Below, one piece after another: positions 5,969 to 12,241 of a DNA stretch of 12,241 nt. This DNA comes from an uncultured Atopobium sp. (GTDB lineage Bacteria; Actinomycetota; Coriobacteriia; Coriobacteriales; Atopobiaceae). The notes beneath the pieces are model-generated. The model saw only the letters and a program-made list of their open reading frames with translations. It had not been told where the DNA came from and searched no databases. Position numbers and translations under genes: made by a program. How positions within the stretch are numbered: the first letter of the stretch is position 1; every line of letters starts with the position of its first letter. The stretch is taken from the NCBI GenBank assembly GCA_937926845.1, contig CALBBS010000155.1:1-12241 (forward strand), read 5' to 3'.

Positions 5969-6823
5969 ATGGCTAAAATGTTGAAGCGGTGGTGGCCATT
6001 ATTTGTTCTGCCTACAGCGCTATCTTTTTTATTCGGCTTTTTGATTCCGTTTGTGCAGGGATTTTATCTTTCATTTTGTAAATTTATTACCATTAGCGAT
6101 GCTAAACCGGTAGGTCTAGATAACTATGTAGCAGCTTTATCTGATCCACAGTTTGCTCACGCGTTTTGGTATACCGCATTATTTGCATTAGTCTCAACAG
6201 TTCTAATCAATGTATTGGCGCTTGCAACTGCACTTGCCTTAACAAGGAAGAATCTTAAGGGCACCAATTCATTCAGGACTGTCTTTTTTATGCCAAATCT
6301 TATTGGTGGCATTGTTTTAGGTTACATCTGGAATATCTTGATTAACTGCGTGCTCTCTATTGTGGGCGAGCAGCTTCTTGCGCTTAATAGCACTGCTGGA
6401 TTCTGGGGAATGATTATTCTTACCCTTTGGCAGCAGGTTGGCTACATGATGATTATTTATATTGCTGGCCTTCAGTCTATTCCGAGTGATTATCTTGAAG
6501 CAGCGCGAGTTGATGGAGCAAATGCTTGGCAGACACTTTGGAAGGTAAAAATTCCAAACCTTATGTCTACCATTACTATTTGTCTTTTCTTGACGGTAAC
6601 AAATGGCTTTAAATTATTTGATCAGAACCTAGCACTTACTGCAGGCGAGCCTAAGCATGCAACTGAAATGCTCGCTCTTAATATTTTCAATACCTTCTAC
6701 GCTCGACAGGGAGCAAAGTGGATGGGTATTGGCCAGGCTAAAGCTGTTATTTTCTGCATTTTGGTTATTTGCATTGTCATGATTCAGCTGAGAGCCACCA
6801 GGTCGAGGGAGGTGCAGCAATAA
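5969..6823 (+). CDS. Carbohydrate ABC importer permease 1 (CUT1, MalF/UgpA-like)
   Basis: This 284-residue inner-membrane protein is the first of two permeases that form the sugar channel. Hydrophobic segments are visible at roughly 11-35, 68-90, 105-125, 146-168, 202-222 and 255-275. The cytoplasmic EAA loop that docks with the ATPase is EAARVDGANAWQTLWKVKIP (177-196). The ATG at 5969 is preceded by GGAGGG (5956-5961) at seven bases. A TTG at 5909 would add 20 residues encoded by the hairpin and is rejected. It lies 83 bases after the binding-protein gene and overlaps the next permease gene by one base (TAATG), so the two permeases should be made in equal amounts. MalF of enteric bacteria is much larger; this is the compact form common in Gram-positive bacteria. 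Confidence 0.93.
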   Translation: MAKMLKRWWPLFVLPTALSFLFGFLIPFVQGFYLSFCKFITISDAKPVGLDNYVAALSDPQFAHAFWYTALFALVSTVLINVLALATALALTRKNLKGTNSFRTVFFMPNLIGGIVLGYIWNILINCVLSIVGEQLLALNSTAGFWGMIILTLWQQVGYMMIIYIAGLQSIPSDYLEAARVDGANAWQTLWKVKIPNLMSTITICLFLTVTNGFKLFDQNLALTAGEPKHATEMLALNIFNTFYARQGAKWMGIGQAKAVIFCILVICIVMIQLRATRSREVQQ

Positions 6824-7662
6824 TGAAGCGCGAAAAAATCATTAATAAAATTCTTACTGTATTCTTTGCCATTCTTTCTCTTGCATGGATTTACCCAATG
6901 GTTATGATCTTGATGAATTCATTCAAGGAAGAAACAACTATTACTACGTCTACAGCATTTGATTTAGTAACTTCAGAAAACTCTGCAGGTTTTGCTAACT
7001 ACATTGCTGCCTTAGAGAAGCAAGGCTTTTTAGCTGCCTTTGGTTATTCTCTAGTAATTACCATTACATCTGTAGCACTGATTTTGGTTTGCTGCTCGAT
7101 GTGTGCATGGTTTATTGTTCGTGTGAAAAATCGCATTAGCAACATTTTGTATTATCTATTTGTTTTCTCGATGGTAGTGCCTTTCCAGATGCTTATGTTT
7201 ACGCTGTCCAATATGGCAAATACGCTTGGATTTAATACTCCTTTCAATATTTGTTTCATTTATTTGGGCTTTGGTGCTGGATTAGCAGTATTTATGTTTG
7301 CTGGATTTGTTAAGACTATTCCAGTTGAGATTGAGGAAGCCGCAACTATTGATGGCTGCAATCCACTTCAAACATTCTTCCATGTTGTTTTGCCTATTAT
7401 GAAGCCAACATATATTTCTGTTGGTATTCTCCAAACCATGTGGATCTGGAATGACTATCTACTCCCATATCTTGTGCTGGATAGAACCAAATACCAAACT
7501 ATCCCAATTTTGATCCAGTACTTTAGGGGTGGATATGGACGTGTAGAGATGGGTCCAATGTTTGCCTGCATTATGATGGTTATTATCCCAATTGTCATTA
7601 TGTATTTGCTGTGTCAGCGCTACATCATTAATGGTGTCGTCTCTGGTGCTGTAAAAGGCTAA
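6823..7662 (+). CDS. Carbohydrate ABC importer permease 2 (CUT1, MalG/UgpE-like)
   Basis: This 279-residue inner-membrane protein is the partner permease. It has an N-terminal membrane segment (9-32), a periplasm-type extracellular loop (33-72) and further hydrophobic segments at about 75-100, 108-130, 140-163, 196-215 and 244-266. The EAA loop EEAATIDGCNPLQTFFHVVL (171-190) contacts the ATPase. The start codon ATG at 6823 shares its A with the upstream stop codon, and GAGGGAGGTG (6805-6814) provides a strong ribosome binding site inside the previous gene. An ATG at 6769 in the same frame lacks such a site and would overlap the previous gene by 55 bases. The short C-terminus (GVVSGAVKG) is typical of the family. 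Confidence 0.93.
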   Translation: MKREKIINKILTVFFAILSLAWIYPMVMILMNSFKEETTITTSTAFDLVTSENSAGFANYIAALEKQGFLAAFGYSLVITITSVALILVCCSMCAWFIVRVKNRISNILYYLFVFSMVVPFQMLMFTLSNMANTLGFNTPFNICFIYLGFGAGLAVFMFAGFVKTIPVEIEEAATIDGCNPLQTFFHVVLPIMKPTYISVGILQTMWIWNDYLLPYLVLDRTKYQTIPILIQYFRGGYGRVEMGPMFACIMMVIIPIVIMYLLCQRYIINGVVSGAVKG

Positions 7663-7710
7663 ATTTCAATGTATTGCAGCAAGCTATAGGCATTTCTGAA
7701 AGGTTTTATC

Positions 7711-8904
7711 ATGGCAGAAATCGTTTTAAAGAATATAAAAAAGATTTATCCAAATGAGAAAAAGCGCAAGACTCTCTTTGGTAAGAAAACTGAGCAGAAA
7801 AAGAGCAATCTCGAGGTGACTGAAGAGGGTGTTGTTGCTGTTCAAGATTTCAATCTCACTATCAATGAGCATGAGTTTATAGTGCTTGTTGGTCCTTCAG
7901 GTTGTGGAAAATCTACTACACTGCGTATGATTGCAGGCCTAGAAGATATTTCTGCTGGCGAGCTTTATATTGATGGAAAGCTTGTCAATGATGTTGCGCC
8001 AAAAGATCGAGACATCGCAATGGTCTTCCAAAGCTATGCGCTGTATCCAAATATGACCGTTTATGACAACATGGCGTTTACGCTTAAGCTTAAAAAGGTT
8101 GACCCACAAGTCATTGACAAGAAGGTCCGTGCAGCTGCAGAAACACTGGGCATTACGGCGTATCTTGATCGTAAACCTAAGGCACTTTCTGGTGGTCAGC
8201 GTCAGCGCGTTGCAATTGGTCGTGCAATTGTCCGTGATCCAAAAGTCTTTCTGATGGATGAGCCACTCTCAAATCTTGATGCAAAGCTGAGAAATCAGAT
8301 GCGTACAGAAATTATTAAACTTCGCCAGAAGGTTAATGGAACCTTTGTCTATGTTACGCATGACCAAACAGAGGCAATGACCTTGGGCGACCGTATTGTC
8401 ATTATGAAGGATGGCTTTGTTCAGCAAATTGGAACTCCTCAAGAAGTGTTTAATAGACCTGCAAACCTCTTTGTGGCTGGTTTTATTGGCATGCCTCAAA
8501 TGAACTTCTTTGATGCGCATCTTATTCACGTGGACAACGAGTTCCATGTAGAGACAGAAAACATGTCATTTGATATTTCTCCTGAGATGGCAAATTTGTT
8601 AGCACAGTCTTGGGTTGCTGCACCAGTAACAGATATTACTGTTGGTATTAGGCCTGAGCAGATTCGTCTTACTGAGCCAAATGAAATTGGCGCTTTTAAG
8701 GGTAATCTTGAAGTAAGCGAGCTTATGGGATCTACCGTTCACCTTCATGTTCATACAGACGACGGTAATTTTGTCCTTATTGTTCCAGCAACTGAACTTA
8801 CAAAACGAGACCTCAAAATTGGTGATCAGGTATGGTTTAAATTTGAAGACAATGCCGTTCATCTCTTTGATAAGAATACACAGGATAATCTAGTTAAGTA
8901 TTAA
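7711..8904 (+). CDS. malK: Sugar ABC importer ATPase (MalK/MsmK/UgpC-like)
   Basis: This 397-residue cytoplasmic ATPase energises the importer. Motifs appear in order: Walker A GPSGCGKST (61-69), Q-loop VFQSYALYP (105-113), signature LSGGQRQRV (159-167), Walker B VFLMDEP (179-185, catalytic Glu184) and switch His217 in YVTHDQTEAM. The C-terminal OB-fold (TOBE) regulatory domain follows (about 240-390; GFIGMPQMNFF, VGIRPEQI). Walker A sits about 25 residues later than in standard MalK because of a Lys-rich insertion at about residues 15-39. The ATG at 7711 follows GAAAGG (7698-7703) by seven bases. It lies 48 bases after permease 2, in the same operon. MalK, MsmK, MsmX and UgpC are hard to tell apart; the symbol reflects the malQ/glgP context, and the protein might also serve other importers. 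Confidence 0.93.
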   Translation: MAEIVLKNIKKIYPNEKKRKTLFGKKTEQKKSNLEVTEEGVVAVQDFNLTINEHEFIVLVGPSGCGKSTTLRMIAGLEDISAGELYIDGKLVNDVAPKDRDIAMVFQSYALYPNMTVYDNMAFTLKLKKVDPQVIDKKVRAAAETLGITAYLDRKPKALSGGQRQRVAIGRAIVRDPKVFLMDEPLSNLDAKLRNQMRTEIIKLRQKVNGTFVYVTHDQTEAMTLGDRIVIMKDGFVQQIGTPQEVFNRPANLFVAGFIGMPQMNFFDAHLIHVDNEFHVETENMSFDISPEMANLLAQSWVAAPVTDITVGIRPEQIRLTEPNEIGAFKGNLEVSELMGSTVHLHVHTDDGNFVLIVPATELTKRDLKIGDQVWFKFEDNAVHLFDKNTQDNLVKY

Positions 8905-8910
8905 AGCTTT

Positions 8911-8951
8911 GTACTGGCTTATCTTGAAAAGATAAGCCAGTACTCTTTTTG
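8911..8951 (+). terminator. Strong Rho-independent terminator between the ATPase gene and malQ
   Basis: A perfect 15-bp stem (GTACTGGCTTATCTT at 8911-8925 with 8929-8943) with a GAA loop is followed by TCTTTTTG. It starts six bases after the ATPase stop and ends 15 bases before the malQ start, leaving no room for a promoter between. malQ and glgP must therefore depend on readthrough or on a start site within or before the hairpin. Confidence 0.9.
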
Positions 8952-8965
8952 TGAAAGAGGCAACT

Positions 8966-10459
8966 ATGGGACGAGCAAGCGGAGTACTTATGGCCGTTTC
9001 TTCTCTTCCAAATTCATATGGGATTGGCACGTTTGGCAAAGAAGCCTACGATTTTATTGATTTTCTCGTCAGAACAAAACAAAGATATTGGCAGGTTTTG
9101 CCTCTTACCACCACTAGTTATGGCGACTCTCCTTATCAGTCTTTTTCTGCTGCAGCGGGAAGTCCTTACTATATAGATTTAAAAGATCTTGAGAAACTTG
9201 GATATTTAAAGTCAGATGACTTTGAAGATATTTCTTTTGGGACTAGCAATACTTGCGTTGATTATGGCACGCTTTTTGTAAATCATCGACGTTTACTTAA
9301 CCGAGCCTTTGTTAGGTTTATGCAGGATGTGCCTGATGATTTTGAGAAGTTCTGTCATGATCAGGCAGAGTGGCTTGATCCCTATGCAGAGTTTATGTCT
9401 CTGAAGGAAGAGTTTGGACATAAAGCCTACTGGGAGTGGCCAAAACTTTACCAACAAAGAAATGAAACAACTGCAAAAGAAATAAAGAAACTTCAAAAGT
9501 CAGTTTTGTATCACAAGATGACTCAGTATTTCTTCTTTACTCAATGGGCAAAAGTTAAGACTTATGCCAATAAAAGGGGAATACTTATTATTGGCGATCT
9601 TCCCATTTATGTTTCACGAGATTCTGTAGAGATGTGGGCACAGCCAGAACTGTTTAAGACAGACGAAACTGGACGTCCCGTTACGGTTGCAGGAACTCCT
9701 CCAGATCAATTTTCTTCAACTGGACAATATTGGGGAAATCCAATATATAACTGGGAGTATATGAAGAAATCGCACTATTCATGGTGGGTTTGGCGTGTAC
9801 AGACAAACTTTGAGATGTTTGATGTGCTTAGAATTGATCATTTTAGAGGTTTTGAAGCCTATTGGGAGATTCCTTACGGAGCTGCAAATGCTACAGAAGG
9901 CAAATGGACTAAAGGGCCAGATTTGGAGCTGTTTAAGGAACTGGAAAAGCAGCTGGGTAAGCTTCCAATCATTGCGGAAGACCTTGGCTTAATTACACCA
10001 GAGCTTATCGCCATGCGAGACAAAACTGGTTTCCCAGGAATGAAAATCTTGCAGTACGGATTTGATGGAAAGCATGATTCAAGAGATCTTCCTCACAATT
10101 ACACTGCAAATACTATTGCTTATGTGGGAACGCATGATAATCCAACTGCTCGTGGTTGGTATGAAACTCAGGCTACTGATAGAGAGCGTGAACAGGCAGA
10201 TATTTACCTTCATCGCTCAAAAGACGAGCCAATTGGTGAGGCGCTTTCACGTGGAATTGCAGCTTCTGTGAGTGACACGTGTATTCACACCATGCAAGAT
10301 CTTCTCGGCTTAGATGATTCTGCACGCATGAATATTCCGGCCACTGTTGGCGGCAATTGGTGTTGGCGTATGAAACAGGGAGCCATTACGCGTCACATAG
10401 AAGATTTTTTAAGAACTATTACTGAGATGTACTTCAGAGTGTACAAAGAGGAGAAGTAA
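8966..10459 (+). CDS. malQ: 4-alpha-glucanotransferase (amylomaltase, GH77)
   Basis: This 497-residue cytoplasmic enzyme, the normal bacterial length, transfers alpha-1,4-glucan segments between maltodextrins and releases glucose, turning short imported oligomers into chains long enough for phosphorylase. Family motifs are SSLPNSYGIGTFG (12-24), SPYQSFSA (55-62), GDLPIYVSRDS (210-220), the nucleophile region RIDHFRGFEAYW (Asp291), the acid/base region IAEDLG (Glu338) and YVGTHDNPT (Asp391). The ATG at 8966 is preceded by GAAAGAGG (8953-8960) at five bases. A GTG at 8951 lies directly on the terminator T-run with no binding site and would add only five residues. Its stop codon overlaps the glgP start by one base, so the two are translationally linked. 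Confidence 0.95.
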   Translation: MGRASGVLMAVSSLPNSYGIGTFGKEAYDFIDFLVRTKQRYWQVLPLTTTSYGDSPYQSFSAAAGSPYYIDLKDLEKLGYLKSDDFEDISFGTSNTCVDYGTLFVNHRRLLNRAFVRFMQDVPDDFEKFCHDQAEWLDPYAEFMSLKEEFGHKAYWEWPKLYQQRNETTAKEIKKLQKSVLYHKMTQYFFFTQWAKVKTYANKRGILIIGDLPIYVSRDSVEMWAQPELFKTDETGRPVTVAGTPPDQFSSTGQYWGNPIYNWEYMKKSHYSWWVWRVQTNFEMFDVLRIDHFRGFEAYWEIPYGAANATEGKWTKGPDLELFKELEKQLGKLPIIAEDLGLITPELIAMRDKTGFPGMKILQYGFDGKHDSRDLPHNYTANTIAYVGTHDNPTARGWYETQATDREREQADIYLHRSKDEPIGEALSRGIAASVSDTCIHTMQDLLGLDDSARMNIPATVGGNWCWRMKQGAITRHIEDFLRTITEMYFRVYKEEK

Positions 10460-12241
10460 TGAACTTAGACACTTTATCTCTTCAACAATTTAACCAACCT
10501 CTGTCTGAAATTACTGACAGGCAGGTTTTTGAATTACTGCTTCAAGTGGTTAAGAGTAAGTCGGAAGCTCTTCCGTTAAATAATGGTAAGAAGAGGCTCT
10601 ATTACATCTCCGCAGAGTTTCTGATTGGCAAGCTGCTTTCAAACAACCTCATCAATCTGGGAATTTATAACGAGGTTAAAGCGCAGCTTTCTAAAGCAGG
10701 CCATTCGCTCGAAGACATCGAAGAGCTTGAAGTTGAGCCTTCACTTGGAAACGGTGGTCTTGGTCGATTGGCAGCATGCTTTATCGACTCCATGTCAACA
10801 CTTGGTCTGCCAGGCGATGGTGTGGGCCTTAAGTATCATTTTGGCCTTTTCCATCAGCAGTTTGTAGATAGACAGCAAACTGCCGTTCCAGATGCTTGGC
10901 TTGCTGATGATAGGTGGCTTGAAGACGAGAAGACATCATTTACCGTGGAATTTAGAGATTTCTCGGTGACATCTGAGCTCTATTCCATTGATGTTTTGGG
11001 ATATGGCCGAACAAAGAAAAACAGACTTCGTTTGTTTGACCTGCAAAGTATTGATGAATCACTAGTTTCTGATGACGCTATTGATTTTGATAAGACTGCT
11101 TTAAAAAAGAATCTAACGCTCTTTTTGTATCCCGACGATTCGGACGAAGACGGTCAGCTTCTTCGTGTGTATCAGCAATATTTTATGGTTTCAAATGCTG
11201 CACAGCTGATTATTAAAGAGGCGGTTGAGCGCGGTAGCAATATTCATGACCTTGCTGATTATGTTGTGATTCAGATTAACGACACGCATCCCACAATGGT
11301 AATTCCAGAGCTTATTCGTATCTTGACTGAGAAATACGATATCTCGTTTGAGGAGTCTGTAACCATTGTTTCTTCACTAGTTGCATACACAAATCATACG
11401 ATTTTGGCAGAAGCTCTTGAGAAGTGGCCTCTTAAATTTATCGAGGAAGTTTCTCCAAAGATTGCTTCGATTATCAAAAAGCTTGACGAACACATCCGTA
11501 GTACCGTTGCAGATCCAAGTGTACAAGTCATCATTGATAAGAAAGTTCACATGGCTAACCTTGCCATTCATTACGGCTTTAGTATCAATGGTGTTGCGGC
11601 ACTTCATACTAAGATTTTGGAAGAGACAGAGCTTAAGCCATTCTTTGATTTGTACCCAGAAAAATTCTCTAACAAAACTAATGGAATCACTTTCCGTCGC
11701 TGGCTAATGGGTTGTAATCCCGAGCTTGCCGAGTATCTTGATGCGTTATTAGGAGATGATTGGAGAACAACCGCTCATCTCGAGGGGCTTTTAGAGTATC
11801 GGGATAACGAAGAAGTCCTCAATCAACTGCAGCAAATAAAGCACGCAGCAAAAGATCGAATGGTCAAATTTTTGCTGGACAATCAAGATGCAAAAGTTAA
11901 TGCCGACTCCATTATTGATGTCCAGGTAAAGCGTTTCCACGAATATAAGCGTCAGCAAATGCTATTGCTTTATTTGATTTGGAAATATTTTGATATTAAG
12001 TCCGGACACCTTCCAAAGCATCCTATTACTGTCATTTTTGGTGGTAAGGCTGCACCAGCATACGTGGCTGCTCAAGATATCATTCATGCAATTCTTGTTC
12101 TCTCGTCTTTGATTGCAAACGATGCAGATGTTTCACCATATCTTCAGGTGATAATGATTGAAAATTACAATGTCACTGCTGCCGAACATGTTATTCCAGC
12201 AGCGGATATCTCAGAGCAGATTTCTCTAGCTTCTAAAGAGG
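10459..12241 (+). CDS. glgP: Alpha-glucan (glycogen/maltodextrin) phosphorylase, GT35, 3' end beyond window
   Basis: This enzyme splits terminal alpha-1,4-linked glucose from maltodextrin or glycogen with phosphate, giving glucose-1-phosphate, and uses pyridoxal phosphate. The window holds 594 codons of a protein usually 750-820 long. Visible motifs are YYISAEFLIGKLLSNNL (48-64), EPSLGNGGLGRLAACF (93-108), GDGVGLKYHFGLFHQ (119-133), INDTHPTMVIPELIR (273-287), NHTILAEALEKWP (312-324), NGITFRRWL (408-416), VKRFHEYKRQ (about 491-500) and the ENYNVTAAEHVIPAADISEQ stretch near the end. The cut falls just before the EASGT-N-MK segment with the cofactor-binding Lys, so that residue cannot be checked. 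The ATG at 10459 overlaps the malQ stop (TAATG) with GAGGAG five bases upstream. The N-terminus before the first motif is about 25 residues shorter than in E. coli MalP. It completes the maltodextrin route with malQ. Confidence 0.95.
   Translation, partial: MNLDTLSLQQFNQPLSEITDRQVFELLLQVVKSKSEALPLNNGKKRLYYISAEFLIGKLLSNNLINLGIYNEVKAQLSKAGHSLEDIEELEVEPSLGNGGLGRLAACFIDSMSTLGLPGDGVGLKYHFGLFHQQFVDRQQTAVPDAWLADDRWLEDEKTSFTVEFRDFSVTSELYSIDVLGYGRTKKNRLRLFDLQSIDESLVSDDAIDFDKTALKKNLTLFLYPDDSDEDGQLLRVYQQYFMVSNAAQLIIKEAVERGSNIHDLADYVVIQINDTHPTMVIPELIRILTEKYDISFEESVTIVSSLVAYTNHTILAEALEKWPLKFIEEVSPKIASIIKKLDEHIRSTVADPSVQVIIDKKVHMANLAIHYGFSINGVAALHTKILEETELKPFFDLYPEKFSNKTNGITFRRWLMGCNPELAEYLDALLGDDWRTTAHLEGLLEYRDNEEVLNQLQQIKHAAKDRMVKFLLDNQDAKVNADSIIDVQVKRFHEYKRQQMLLLYLIWKYFDIKSGHLPKHPITVIFGGKAAPAYVAAQDIIHAILVLSSLIANDADVSPYLQVIMIENYNVTAAEHVIPAADISEQISLASKE

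Noticed and set aside
8951..8965. GTG start adding five residues to MalQ
   Set aside because: It abuts the terminator T-run and has no binding site; the ATG at 8966 does.
1..12241. CRISPR array, insertion sequence, tRNA/rRNA gene or phage-defence system
   Set aside because: No regularly spaced repeats, transposase, terminal inverted repeats, RNA gene signatures or defence-type proteins were seen on either strand.

Overview
Two DNA sources seem to be joined in this window. Positions 1 to about 500 are a fragment of a pullulanase gene on the minus strand that reads like the Streptococcus (pneumoniae/mitis-type) alpha-glucan-debranching enzyme. From about position 500 to the end, the DNA looks like a single low-to-mid GC actinobacterium, most likely an oral or gut coriobacterium of the Atopobium/Lancefieldella/Olsenella kind. 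That assignment rests on my recognition of the protein families and gene style, not on a search. Both genes at the join lack their 5' parts, so a chimeric assembly or clone is the simplest explanation.

Layout after the join: the C-terminal half of ptsI (PTS enzyme I) with a clear terminator; a convergent minus-strand lipid-kinase gene of the DAGK family; a plus-strand ABC-2 polysaccharide-export permease with no adjacent ATPase; and a convergent minus-strand GntR/HutC (TreR-like) repressor gene. A 293-base regulatory region then separates that repressor gene from a plus-strand operon.

The operon encodes a CUT1 carbohydrate ABC importer (lipoprotein binding protein, two permeases, MalK/UgpC-type ATPase), then, past an internal terminator, 4-alpha-glucanotransferase (malQ) and alpha-glucan phosphorylase (glgP, cut off by the window end). 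Together these form a maltodextrin route: import of linear malto-oligosaccharides, disproportionation by MalQ, and phosphorolysis by GlgP to glucose-1-phosphate. The repressor gene is divergent, and a perfect 16-bp palindrome lies over the -35 element of the best operon promoter, so local negative control is likely.

Expression inside the operon looks graded by two strong hairpins: a 34-nt perfect palindrome after the binding-protein gene and a 15-bp-stem terminator after the ATPase gene. I found no RNA gene, CRISPR array, insertion sequence or defence system. Apart from the chimeric join, this is a fairly ordinary carbohydrate-uptake locus with some interesting cis-regulatory structure.
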